From the IMG/VR virus record IMGVR_UViG_3300025141_000366, positions 1 through 34,853 of that record: 34,853 nt of DNA, one strand, 5' to 3'. Positions 1-6,306 of this stretch are shown in pieces; position 1 is the stretch's first letter; each line of letters opens with the position of its first letter. The position numbers and the translations under genes were made by a program. Below the pieces are notes generated by a model. It did not search any database and was not told where the DNA came from. It saw only the letters and a program-made list of their open reading frames with translations. This DNA is from a virus.

Positions 1-311
1 GCCTGATCGGGCGCATACGATTCCCACCGCTCAATCGTGGGTACCGTGTCAGCCCAATAGTAATCGAACGCAGCGTGTAGATCGGATTCCTCCATCTCTC
101 CCTGCTCGTCCATCCGTGCCGTCAAAGCATCTTCTGCAACCGCATGGCACACCGTGCCAAGCGACGCAGCATCTTTCGTAGGCTCTTCTACAAGCCCGAA
201 GATGGTATTGCGAAACCTTTCCATGCACATGTCCGCAGTCTTGATCGAAGATTGGCGAACCCATGTGTGCACCCATCGTCCATCACCTGCTCTATGTAAA
301 GCGTATTTCAT
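1..311 (-). CDS. PD-(D/E)XK (RecB/Cas4-like) nuclease, N-terminal part, cut by window edge
   Basis: The frame is open from an ATG at 311 to the window edge, about 103 codons, with AGGAGG five bases upstream. Residues around 45-60 read LGTVCHAVAEDAL. This resembles the first motif of RecB/Cas4-type PD-(D/E)XK nucleases, where a G-T-x-x-H segment places a metal-binding histidine. The catalytic D...ExK core would lie beyond the window. Family members in phages usually act in DNA recombination or end processing. The gene is the last visible cistron of the minus-strand cluster and sits just downstream of a repeat-bracketed hairpin. Function is inferred from this one motif and the acidic, helical context; another helical phage protein is possible. 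Confidence 0.55.
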   Translation of the reverse strand, partial: MKYALHRAGDGRWVHTWVRQSSIKTADMCMERFRNTIFGLVEEPTKDAASLGTVCHAVAEDALTARMDEQGEMEESDLHAAFDYYWADTVPTIERWESYAPDQ

Positions 312-324
312 ATTTCCTCCTAAC

Positions 325-381
325 GGTACTGAGTAAACTCCTCCCCCTCTCTAAAGAGAGGGGGAGGAGGTACTGAGTACC
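325..381 (-). repeat. Hairpin bracketed by direct repeats (element copy 1)
   Basis: A 14-bp stem (339-352 with 355-368, CT-rich arm, 2-nt loop) is flanked on both sides by GGTACTGAGTA (325-335 and 369-379). Read on the minus strand the order is TACTCAGTACC, stem, G, TTTACTCAGTACC. This is the same layout as at 7864-7920, with unrelated stem sequence. It lies in the leader of the nuclease gene, about 15 bases before its ribosome binding site. It may be a terminator, attenuator or protein-binding site; no U-tract follows the stem. Confidence 0.7.
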
Positions 382-446
382 ACTGAGTTTACTTGCTCGA
401 ATGTGTCCGCGTGGCTCGTTTCGGTTAAGATTCTGCGCCAACTCTG

Positions 447-932
447 TTACAAACGTGTTACGGTCCAATATTCTTTCAACGTCTTCGAGATTCTCACAAG
501 CCCCTGCAACTTAGACGTTACGTCCTCCAAGGGCAAGTCTATGTCCTCATGTAACCGTGTATTCATGTCTTCCTTCAACTCGTAGTAGTCGATTGCCTCT
601 GCTGCCAACATCAGGTACAACTGCCACCCCGCATCAGGTATCATCAACCTGTGCGGATAATCACGCCTAGGGGTATCCCGAATCTCAGGCTTCCACATGA
701 TCGAACCCGCAAGCATAAACGTGTCCTCGTCTTCTTGCCAATCGCCCTCTTCTTCACCTTCCCACTTTTGCAAGTAGGCTATCTGCACAGTCAAATGTGC
801 ATCTGCGGCAGCGTGCAACCTGTCCAGTAACCGCTCCAAGTCCGTGCGATCTCGCACACGTACAGTTCTGTAATGTTTTCTATTGCGATGTGTGGCTACG
901 TCAAACGCCCCATCGCTACAAATCACCCACAT
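447..932 (-). CDS. Hypothetical protein, 161 aa
   Basis: No family recognised. The start at 932 has AGGAG five to six bases upstream. The protein is soluble and rich in acidic residues, with an acidic stretch around residues 57-70 (GEEEGDWQEDED) and a basic N-terminal third. No Cys motif or membrane segment is seen. The ATG lies 16 bases after the stop of the next gene upstream, so the two are probably co-transcribed. About 65 bases after its stop comes the repeat-bracketed hairpin at 325-381. Confidence 0.7.
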   Translation of the reverse strand: MWVICSDGAFDVATHRNRKHYRTVRVRDRTDLERLLDRLHAAADAHLTVQIAYLQKWEGEEEGDWQEDEDTFMLAGSIMWKPEIRDTPRRDYPHRLMIPDAGWQLYLMLAAEAIDYYELKEDMNTRLHEDIDLPLEDVTSKLQGLVRISKTLKEYWTVTRL

Positions 933-948
933 GTTTCTCCTATATTGC

Positions 949-1191
949 TCATCGGTACTCCTTCACGCGCCCACGAAAGTCAGGACGCTGTAACGCCTCC
1001 ACACACAACGGAGGCTCCCACCTACCTTTGGTAACCGTACGGCACATGCGAACAAACACCTGAACTCGCTGCACATGAACCGACTTGTCATCATACAACT
1101 CCGCTAACGCAACGTCGTACTCCGTGAACGCAGCAATCATTTCATCATGCTGGGCAGGTGTCAACGCTAACGTGGTCCTCATTTTGCCCAT
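949..1191 (-). CDS. Hypothetical small helical protein, 80 aa
   Basis: I chose the ATG at 1191 because GGAGG lies five bases upstream; the frame stays open to an earlier ATG at 1248, but that one has no such site and would run through a hairpin. The protein starts MGKMRTTLALTPAQHDEMIAA. It is helical and charged, with no motif I recognise. The TPAQHDEM start may suggest a small DNA-contacting or regulatory protein, but this is only an impression. It is the third gene from the end of the cluster and follows the hairpin at 1208-1250. Confidence 0.65.
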   Translation of the reverse strand: MGKMRTTLALTPAQHDEMIAAFTEYDVALAELYDDKSVHVQRVQVFVRMCRTVTKGRWEPPLCVEALQRPDFRGRVKEYR

Positions 1192-1207
1192 GACGCCTCC
1201 GACTTGC

Positions 1208-1250
1208 GAGTGAGGGCGAGAGGCATGGGAAACACCCCTCGCCCGCACTC
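1208..1250 (-). terminator. Intercistronic hairpin without U-tract
   Basis: The arms at 1208-1223 and 1235-1250 pair over 16 positions with two mismatches around an 11-nt loop. The hairpin fills the gap between the stop of the ParB-like gene and the ribosome binding site of the next gene. No T-run follows on the minus strand, so it may pause or protect RNA rather than fully terminate. Confidence 0.5.
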
Positions 1251-1254
1251 TAGT

Positions 1255-2145
1255 CTATTCAGGCAGCGGATAGTCTTCCCGCTTCGGACCAAACGCACGG
1301 TAACTCAAACGACTCACCATGCGGCCCGAACGAAAAGCGTTCCATGCCTTGATCAAATATGCCAAACCCAACCGCTGATCGGCGCTGAAACTCGGATTCC
1401 GCAAGTTGCGGTCCTTCAGCACCTGTGATTGCAGCACCCAAGCAGGGTTCCCATCCGTGCTTGTAGGCGCACACAACTCCTCTACAAATGTGTCTGCGTC
1501 TTCCTCGCTCAACTCGTTGAACAAGAAGAAGCCAGCAGACAATGCGCTAGCAATCAACGGAACATGATACTTCACACGGGCAGTACGACGACATGCCTGT
1601 TCCAATGGTGCCTGATTCTGGAAAATAAACTCCAAGACCACACGCTCACTCATAGTACGAGCAACAGCCTGATTGGGGTTGGGATCACCAATGGACTGCA
1701 TCAACATCACGGCCTTAGCGGTAGCAGGCAACGACTGTGAGTACTTGAAATGACGAGAATCGTCAGGGTCTTCACTCACAATACGCAACACATCCGCAAC
1801 AGACCGCTTACGACCAAAATCGACAGCAAGCAGCAGGGACGCATAGTCCACACCCTTCACAACGGAAAACCGTTGCGCAGTCTCGCTCTCAACAATCGCC
1901 TGTAAACGATGTTGTCCATCGGCTAGGCGCCCCTGTTCATCAAAGATGATCGGGACACCTATGTCTACCCACTCGTCTTCCAACATTGCAATCGCATACT
2001 TCGTGACCAACAGGTCACTCACGATACGATTGGGGGCAGCATTCTTCAGGAGAATGGCCGCTTCCATCGGGCCAATCACCTGCACAGACGTTATGTGTCT
2101 GCTGTTGGACGGCACGACTCGTCCCTTACGTGCAACAATCCCCAT
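1255..2145 (-). CDS. ParB-like (DGQHR motif) phage protein, 296 aa
   Basis: The start is the ATG at 2145, with AGGAGG about six bases upstream; an earlier in-frame ATG at 2217 lies inside a structured element and is unlikely. Residues around 70-82 read LADGQHRLQAIVE. This resembles the signature of the ParB/sulfiredoxin-like nucleotide-binding fold, in which the (D/N)G-x-HR segment binds phosphate. Unlike plasmid ParB, no clear helix-turn-helix follows; the C-terminal two thirds are helical and end in a basic tail. Phage members of this fold are of mostly unknown role, including regulation or CTP/ATP-dependent reactions. It is the largest clearly enzymatic-looking gene of the left arm besides the DUF932-like gene. 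Confidence 0.6.
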   Translation of the reverse strand: MGIVARKGRVVPSNSRHITSVQVIGPMEAAILLKNAAPNRIVSDLLVTKYAIAMLEDEWVDIGVPIIFDEQGRLADGQHRLQAIVESETAQRFSVVKGVDYASLLLAVDFGRKRSVADVLRIVSEDPDDSRHFKYSQSLPATAKAVMLMQSIGDPNPNQAVARTMSERVVLEFIFQNQAPLEQACRRTARVKYHVPLIASALSAGFFLFNELSEEDADTFVEELCAPTSTDGNPAWVLQSQVLKDRNLRNPSFSADQRLGLAYLIKAWNAFRSGRMVSRLSYRAFGPKREDYPLPE

Positions 2146-2183
2146 AGTATTCCTCCTAGGGGTTGGGGTTATTACGAAACGAA

Positions 2184-2276
2184 GGCAGGGACACATACGT
2201 TCACGAAACGGGCGCAACAGTCGATGCCCACCTATCCTTTCAGATAGTTGGGTGTACTGTTACGTGTGTCCCTGCC
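2184..2276 (-). promoter_or_regulatory. Nested inverted-repeat structure in the leader of the ParB-like gene
   Basis: An outer 12-bp perfect stem (GGCAGGGACACA at 2184-2195 with its complement at 2265-2276) encloses an inner stem (2216-2236 with 2243-2260) with a 6-nt loop. The two helices stack into a structure of about 93 nt. It lies 39 bases upstream of the ParB-like start, in a 205-base gap without genes. It could be a leader RNA, a terminator for the upstream DUF932-like gene, or an operator. GGGACAC in the outer stem is also part of the motif before terS and the scaffold gene. Confidence 0.45.
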
Positions 2277-2350
2277 CCCGAAAGGGGTGCGTGACCACCA
2301 TACGCCCGAAAGGGACGGGTGGAGGTCATGTATGGCAGCCACGCACCTGA

Positions 2351-3373
2351 CTAGGCGACGAGCGAACTCGCAGCCAGATGCCTCAACGCTGCGTCAGCGA
2401 CGGGCGTCTTACCATCCAATGCACGGATGTATGAACGCTCACTAGCAGCGTCCGTGTCCTTATACCCCGTACTGATCTGATGCTGTTCAGCGCCTTGGAA
2501 CGCATTGTAAGCCAACCAACGGTTACCTACCTCTGTGTCCCATTGTTCCTTCTCAGCACGCCACGCCTTACCAACGGCAGCAACCCGCAGATTACGGGCC
2601 GTCACCGTCTTGTGATGAGCGTCAGGCTCAGGACTCGGGAACACCGCGCTCACCAACTGTGCAAACTCCACATCAGTGAACTCCTGATCCCTAAGCACCA
2701 AAGCCATACGCTGCAACGTGTTCGCCTGCTCCATCGAAGACTCCAACACAGCAGCACGCATGGTAAGCATGTTGTCGTGATTCTTCGTGGCCTTCACGCC
2801 AATCAACTGACCAGCGTGACCAAGCATGTTCTCGCAACTAATGCGACGCTGAATCGGGATGATCTCCGTCTTCCACACGCCATTCAGCGACATACGAGTA
2901 TAGATGAACGGCTGAATGGTGTCGCCACCACCCAAGTCGAACGGCTCATCAAGCACCTGTTCAACAACCACACGCTCACCGTTACCAAATACGCTTACGC
3001 CATTGCACGACTCGGGGAACAACTGCTCCAACGTGTCGTACACATGCTGATAACCTGCACGCTCAGGGTACTTCCCTGAATGCGAGCCAAGCACCTGTCC
3101 CGTGTCGCCACGGATCACGTACCTGTCAAGGATTTCACCCTTGTACTTGCCTTGCTGATACACGGGTGCGTAAAACTCTCCGTCGTTAGCGATATACCCT
3201 GAGGGTACATACTTGACGGGGAACACACCACCCATTGTCTCAGCGATAGCAGGCACCGTGGGCGTTTGCGTAACTGCTTCTTGCTCCACCTGTTCATCAG
3301 GCGGGTCGTCGCCAAATTGCGACAGGAAATTGTGCGCCCATTCGGACACATTATCAATTGTTTCCCTACTCAT
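2351..3373 (-). CDS. DUF932-like phage/plasmid protein, 340 aa
   Basis: The start at 3373 (MSRETIDN) is preferred over the ATG seven codons earlier because GGAG precedes it and because it forms an ATGA overlap with the upstream stop. The middle segment, from about residue 75 (RYVIRGDTGQVLGSHSGKYPERAGYQHVYDTLEQLF), has the layout of DUF932: a strand, an LG turn, then a Y...Q/H pair before a helix. DUF932 proteins are common in phages and plasmids (LGT_TIGR03299 type) and their role is unresolved. The C-terminus is helical and ends in a hydrophobic Ala-rich segment. It starts a co-directional run with the membrane protein upstream. Confidence 0.6.
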   Translation of the reverse strand: MSRETIDNVSEWAHNFLSQFGDDPPDEQVEQEAVTQTPTVPAIAETMGGVFPVKYVPSGYIANDGEFYAPVYQQGKYKGEILDRYVIRGDTGQVLGSHSGKYPERAGYQHVYDTLEQLFPESCNGVSVFGNGERVVVEQVLDEPFDLGGGDTIQPFIYTRMSLNGVWKTEIIPIQRRISCENMLGHAGQLIGVKATKNHDNMLTMRAAVLESSMEQANTLQRMALVLRDQEFTDVEFAQLVSAVFPSPEPDAHHKTVTARNLRVAAVGKAWRAEKEQWDTEVGNRWLAYNAFQGAEQHQISTGYKDTDAASERSYIRALDGKTPVADAALRHLAASSLVA

Positions 3374-3576
3374 GTATTCTTCTCCTTTGCCCAATTGTAT
3401 GGGCGTTTACGCGGCAAATCATACTTCTGGCGCAAAGCGGAAACGAATGCCGCACGTTCCCGCCGCCGTTCCTTCACATACCTGTATATCCATATCCATA
3501 TAGACACACTAAAGCATGTGGCAATAAACGACCACATGTAATACTCTAGGAACTCCTCGCTAATCATGCGGTTCAT
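3370..3576 (-). CDS. Small single-span membrane protein, 68 aa
   Basis: An acidic N-terminus (EEFLEYY) is followed by one hydrophobic span (residues about 14-31, WSFIATCFSVSIWIWIY) and then a strongly basic cluster (KERRRER). By the positive-inside rule the tail should be cytoplasmic. The stop overlaps the next start as ATGA, and the start overlaps the upstream gene's end. The ATG three codons later, at 3567, is an equally good start. No family recognised. It could be a superinfection or membrane-stress factor, but nothing in the sequence decides this. Confidence 0.6.
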   Translation of the reverse strand: MNRMISEEFLEYYMWSFIATCFSVSIWIWIYRYVKERRRERAAFVSALRQKYDLPRKRPYNWAKEKNT

Positions 3577-3853
3577 CTTTCCACGGAGGCTCAGGCTTAT
3601 CCCAAGTCTGTGTCAGCGGATCATCTCCGCTGACACACTCCTCATCATCGTCTGCAAACACGACATCCCAGCACCTGTGACAGACGAACCATCCGCCCCT
3701 GTGCCCGATCAGCAACTCGCGCTGATCGGCCGTAAGGTCAGGAAACGCATCTTGCACAAGGGCTTCACGGTTTATCCAACGGTTATAGGGACCATCCTCA
3801 ACCCGCAAAGAATCCGTTGAGTGGCAATGCTTACACGTAGCAGATACTATCAT
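3560..3853 (-). CDS. Small zinc-ribbon-like phage protein, 97 aa
   Basis: The start at 3853 has AGGAGGG about six bases upstream; the open frame extends nine codons further without one. Two CxxC pairs, CKHC (residues 7-10) and CHRC (about 67-70), frame a helical segment with FPDLTADQRELLIG. This layout, with PDL...REfLi-G before the second knuckle and CW-x-x-x-F after it, matches a small zinc-binding family I know from many phages of actinobacteria and proteobacteria, with no assigned function. The ATG overlaps the upstream stop (ATGA). The coding region contains an 11-bp perfect hairpin at about 3612-3638. Confidence 0.65.
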   Translation of the reverse strand: MIVSATCKHCHSTDSLRVEDGPYNRWINREALVQDAFPDLTADQRELLIGHRGGWFVCHRCWDVVFADDDEECVSGDDPLTQTWDKPEPPWKDEPHD

Positions 3854-4086
3854 TCCAAACCCTCCTCGTTTTGGGTACAAGCGTCAATGAACTTCTCCCG
3901 ATCAAAGTTCGGGTTAAAGCCCTCAAACACAGACGCCAACCGTGACGACATGCGCCACAAAGCACTCTCATAGCCCGACTCGTACCCAACGTCAGCGGTA
4001 CCGTCTGCCTTATCGTGCTTACGGTTGTATTCGTTATGAAACACTCGGGCTATTGCCCGAAAGTGCATACGTGTCATGCCGCCCAT
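3850..4086 (-). CDS. Conserved phage hypothetical protein (FNPNFDREKF motif), 78 aa
   Basis: The sequence starts MGGMTRMHFRAIARVF and ends with FNPNFDREKFIDACTQN. This N- and C-terminal pattern (MTRxHF... and NPxFDRxrFxxAC) is typical of a small actinophage family of unknown role. Its ATG shares one base with the stop of the upstream gene (TAATG), and its stop overlaps the next start (ATGA), so translation is probably coupled. A start at the ATG at 4077 is also possible because relatives begin at MTR. Confidence 0.65.
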   Translation of the reverse strand: MGGMTRMHFRAIARVFHNEYNRKHDKADGTADVGYESGYESALWRMSSRLASVFEGFNPNFDREKFIDACTQNEEGLE

Positions 4087-4769
4087 TAGAACGGCTCCCC
4101 GCTGTTCACAGCGTGACCCCGTGCATCCTGCACAGCAATCAAGACATGCTTCAGCGTAGCCTCAGCATACGCCAACACACCCTCGGGAGTGTCATGCTTG
4201 GCCCTGAAGCCTGCCATCGTCGCTTCTAGGCGTGACACCATGCCCGTCAGGTCGTCAATCCTGTTCGTGAGAACACCGTTCTCCTCAGCCAGTTGCGCAA
4301 CCTTGTCTTCCAACACGGTCACACGCTGCAAGCCCTCATTCGCACCCTGAATCTGAGCCTCAACCTCATCGGCGTTCACAACCACCTGAGAGGACAGCAA
4401 ACCACCATCCTCAAACGAGGCGTCCAAGTGCCATTGGATGACCTTCGTCACCAACTCAGTCGCACGCTCACCAATGGTACAATGGTTCCCCACGCTTATG
4501 TCGTTGTACTGACGCAACAGTTCAGACACAACGCTCTCAACGTCATCGCTGTTGTTGTTGTACTCCTCCGCAGCCTCACGGGCAGCATCGTACACGCCGT
4601 CAGACACAGCATCCCACGCATCCATGCTGATAGCATCAGCCACCTGCCTAGACACAGCGTCCCACGCTTGGTCCTCAATCTTCTCATCCACGCCGTTGCC
4701 GACGTTCTCCCAAATAGCCTGTGCGAACTCATCCACATCAGCCGTTGTCCTAAACTCAAACTCACTCAT
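4086..4769 (-). CDS. Acidic coiled-coil protein, 227 aa
   Basis: The ATG at 4769 has GGAGGTG about seven bases upstream. The protein is acidic and almost wholly helical. The N-terminal half repeats a DAWDAVS-like pattern (around residues 35-60: DQAWDAVSRQ, then MDAWDAVSDG). Residues 150-190 (LEDKVAQLAEENGVLTNRIDDLTGMVSRLEA) have clear heptads for a short coiled coil. It probably oligomerises. No family or enzyme motif recognised. Confidence 0.7.
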   Translation of the reverse strand: MSEFEFRTTADVDEFAQAIWENVGNGVDEKIEDQAWDAVSRQVADAISMDAWDAVSDGVYDAAREAAEEYNNNSDDVESVVSELLRQYNDISVGNHCTIGERATELVTKVIQWHLDASFEDGGLLSSQVVVNADEVEAQIQGANEGLQRVTVLEDKVAQLAEENGVLTNRIDDLTGMVSRLEATMAGFRAKHDTPEGVLAYAEATLKHVLIAVQDARGHAVNSGEPF

Positions 4770-4894
4770 ACTGGCACCTCCAATGCCTCAAATATGTCAT
4801 TTACGGCTTCCGCAAGCAGGTCATCGTAACCGACACCCGCTTCCAGATCAGCAAACAAGCGCATAAGCACCTGCTCAACACTCTCACGTTTCAT
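4766..4894 (-). CDS. Micro-protein, 42 aa
   Basis: This short gene fits between two larger ones with ATGA overlaps at both ends (4894 with the upstream stop, 4769 with the downstream start). GAGGTGC sits seven bases before its ATG. It begins MKRESVEQVLMRLFADLEAG and is a predicted amphipathic helix. The double overlap and binding site make it real despite its size. Function unknown. Confidence 0.6.
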   Translation of the reverse strand: MKRESVEQVLMRLFADLEAGVGYDDLLAEAVNDIFEALEVPV

Positions 4895-5196
4895 ACGTGC
4901 ACCTCTTCCTTATCCCAATACATCAACACACCAAGGGCGTCACGCTCAACCGCAAACCCATAATCAGCGGCCTCGTCGTTCGTCCACACATACTCACATG
5001 AGTAGTACGTGCCAAAGTCATGCGGGTTCGACTCAATACACAGCCGACCACCGTCAGGCTCAGGCCCGTAATGGCGTCTGATCTGCTCAATGAACCGTGC
5101 CAAATGCGCTCGTGCCTCACGAGTGTAAGCGTCGCCGCCCAACTGCGGACACGGCTCATCCCACGGTCCCTCACCTATATACATGCTGTCTCTCAT
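4891..5196 (-). CDS. Conserved phage protein (YIGE..DEPC / HDFGTYY), 101 aa
   Basis: The start at 5196 is set by GGAGG seven bases upstream; the longer frame to 5232 has no site. The protein carries MYIGEGPWDEPCPQLGG near the start and GPEPDGGRLCIESNPHDFGTYY in the middle, followed by a strand with EAADYGFAVERD. This is the pattern of a conserved small protein found in many tailed phages, with no established function. Its leader shares 16 identical bases with the leader of the gene starting at 6764. Confidence 0.65.
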   Translation of the reverse strand: MRDSMYIGEGPWDEPCPQLGGDAYTREARAHLARFIEQIRRHYGPEPDGGRLCIESNPHDFGTYYSCEYVWTNDEAADYGFAVERDALGVLMYWDKEEVHV

Positions 5197-5235
5197 CACG
5201 CACCTCCGTACGTTATAAATGGTTGCTTCCAACTT

Positions 5236-5277
5236 TCCCCTTCTCTCTCTCTCAAGAGAGAGAGAGAGAGAAGGGGG
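5236..5277. repeat. GA/CT hairpin, copy 1
   Basis: CCCCTT followed by a CT run (5237-5253) pairs with a GA run ending AAGGGG (5260-5276), giving 17 bp around a 6-nt loop. The whole unit of about 40 bases is identical to the one at 6106-6147. It lies between the stop at 5290 and the start at 5196 of the minus-strand genes. No T-run follows, so it is a weak terminator candidate or an RNA stabiliser. Confidence 0.7.
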
Positions 5278-5289
5278 GTTCCATACGTG

Positions 5290-5433
5290 TCAACTCCGAA
5301 CCTCATGCGCTGTCACCGCTAATACAGTCACCTCATCAGCCACGTACAGGTCCAACAAGACCTCAGCGGACTCCTCAGGCGTGCCTGTCATCTCCTCCAT
5401 CTGAAACGTAACCACAACCCTATGTGTATTCAT
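5290..5433 (-). CDS. Micro-protein, 47 aa
   Basis: ATG at 5433 with GGAGG seven bases upstream. It begins MNTHRVVVTFQMEEMTGTPEE and has a beta-strand then acidic helix pattern, ending VLAVTAHEVRS. This looks like a small alpha/beta fold. It is the first gene after the tmRNA-like RNA and its ATG overlaps a possible upstream stop (ATGA at 5430-5433). No family recognised. Confidence 0.6.
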   Translation of the reverse strand: MNTHRVVVTFQMEEMTGTPEESAEVLLDLYVADEVTVLAVTAHEVRS

Positions 5434-5612
5434 GCTCTTACCTCCTGTACGCGCCTATTCATTGCCAATGCATACTCATGCAGAACGTGCCAGTTGATGC
5501 AAGCACCTGTACGGTAACTAAGCCGTACGCTACGTGGGACTGGCGACTCCCCGTGGCTCGTCTGTTGGTTGACAACGGGGCAAAGACGGCCCAACCCCCT
5601 GAACAAGCACAT
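5430..5612 (-). CDS. Doubtful small ORF, up to 60 aa
   Basis: The frame ends INWHVLHEYALAMNRRVQEVRA and its TGA overlaps the next ATG, the coupling used throughout this arm. That supports a real gene. Against it, no start has a good binding site, and extending upstream of the ATG at 5612 would translate through the RNA gene. The true start is unknown and could be much closer to the stop. If it is not coding, 5434-5682 holds only the hairpin at 5620-5655. Confidence 0.25.
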   Translation of the reverse strand: MCLFRGLGRLCPVVNQQTSHGESPVPRSVRLSYRTGACINWHVLHEYALAMNRRVQEVRA

Positions 5613-5619
5613 GCAGCGA

Positions 5620-5655
5620 GGAGGGTGCCACCTGCTTAGGACAGGCACACCCTCC
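5620..5655 (-). terminator. Hairpin 28 nt downstream of the tmRNA-like RNA
   Basis: GGAGGGTG plus CCTG (5655-5642) pairs with CAGGTGGCACCCTCC (5634-5620) with a small bulge and a 7-nt loop. It follows the RNA gene on the same strand with no U-run. It may mark the 3' processing region or slow transcription. Confidence 0.5.
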
Positions 5656-5682
5656 CCATTCGCCGCAACCGATTGTGCTGCG

Positions 5683-5764
5683 GGTGGAGGTGAGGGGAAT
5701 CGAACCCCTGTCCACAAGCGTCCGACATGCGGCTTTCACTTGCGTCGAAACCAGAACCACCCCC
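5683..5764 (-). ncRNA. tmRNA-like tRNA-like domain without a message domain
   Basis: Read on the minus strand the RNA starts GGGGGTGGTTCTGGTTTCG, very close to the universal tmRNA 5' end (E. coli GGGGCUGAUUCUGGAUUCG). It ends GGACAGGGGTTCGATTCCCC then CACCTCCACC, the tmRNA 3' end. The acceptor stem is seven pairs (GGGGGUG with CACCUCC) with a G3-U70 wobble and A73, the alanine identity elements. The T-arm AGGGG-TTCGATT-CCCCT is perfect. There is no D-stem, as in tmRNA. A 6-bp helix (CGCAAG with CTTGTG) closes only about 20 nt, where normal tmRNA carries several hundred with the tag ORF and pseudoknots. CCC rather than CCA follows A73, so the final A must be added. It is co-directional with its neighbours. 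Confidence 0.7.
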
Positions 5765-5854
5765 GTGGCACCTGTTGCGGGGGACAAACCCTACCGCTTC
5801 TTGGACAGGCAACGCTATGCGCAGGGACAGGCAACTCCTACACACACCCACACG

Positions 5855-6061
5855 CTACGACTCCTGAGCCATAGTCTCCAAATGCGTCTGCGCCCACTCC
5901 TGCACATCCTCCATCTCCATACACAGCGCCTGCAACGCCTTAGGCAACGGCGACTCATCGTCAGCCCACACAAGCGCATTCACCAACTTGTCAACACCCG
6001 CACCATCCATGAACACGGCGTACAAGTCCTCATTCGCATCCACACACGTTACGTCAATCAT
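5855..6061 (-). CDS. Small acidic protein, 68 aa
   Basis: ATG at 6061 with GGAGGTGC seven bases upstream. It begins MIDVTCVDANEDLYAVFMDG and continues as an acidic helix (ADDESPLPKALQALCMEMEDVQEWAQTH). A short beta-strand start followed by helices suggests a compact fold. No family recognised. It is the gene directly upstream of the tmRNA-like RNA, with about 90 bases between its stop and the RNA 5' end. Confidence 0.65.
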   Translation of the reverse strand: MIDVTCVDANEDLYAVFMDGAGVDKLVNALVWADDESPLPKALQALCMEMEDVQEWAQTHLETMAQES

Positions 6062-6105
6062 TTCAGCACCTCCTGTGCATCGTGGAAACCAGAAAAAGTT
6101 CGACC

Positions 6106-6147
6106 TCCCCTTCTCTCTCTCTCAAGAGAGAGAGAGAGAGAAGGGGG
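6106..6147. repeat. GA/CT hairpin, copy 2
   Basis: This unit is the same as the one at 5236-5277: CCCCTT and a CT run pairing with a GA run ending AAGGGG. It lies between the stop at 6157 and the ribosome binding site of the gene at 6061. Exact conservation of both arms and loop suggests recent copying or a shared role. Confidence 0.7.
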
Positions 6148-6156
6148 CTTCACACG

Positions 6157-6306
6157 CTAGTACTGCCAAACGTCAACACCCGCCCACGACGCTGCAAAGT
6201 ACATGAACCCACACACGAGCGCAGGATACATCCCACACATCGTCCACAGGAACCCACGCGGCGTATGAAACCACCGCACATACCTACATACCCAACACCC
6301 GCTCAT
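6157..6306 (-). CDS. Small hydrophobic protein, 49 aa
   Basis: The ATG at 6306 overlaps the upstream stop (ATGA) and has GGAGG seven bases before it. The protein begins MSGCWVCRYVRWFHTPRGFLW, with CxxC near the start, followed by an aromatic and hydrophobic stretch (about residues 19-41, with MYPALVCGFMYFAASWAG) likely to insert in a membrane. Basic residues precede the span, so the N-terminus is probably cytoplasmic. No family recognised. Confidence 0.6.
   Translation of the reverse strand: MSGCWVCRYVRWFHTPRGFLWTMCGMYPALVCGFMYFAASWAGVDVWQY

Noticed and set aside
3612-3638. Perfect 11-bp hairpin as a terminator
   Set aside because: It lies inside the zinc-ribbon-like coding region and has no U-tract; it may be chance or coding constraint.
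5683-5764. Reading this as an ordinary tRNA
   Set aside because: No D-stem, no 5-bp anticodon stem with 7-nt loop, and the tmRNA-specific GGTTTCGACG block is present.
5683-5764. Phage attachment site copied from host ssrA
   Set aside because: An attP would need only the 3' end of ssrA. Here the 5' half is also present and paired, and no integrase is in the window. Not fully excluded.
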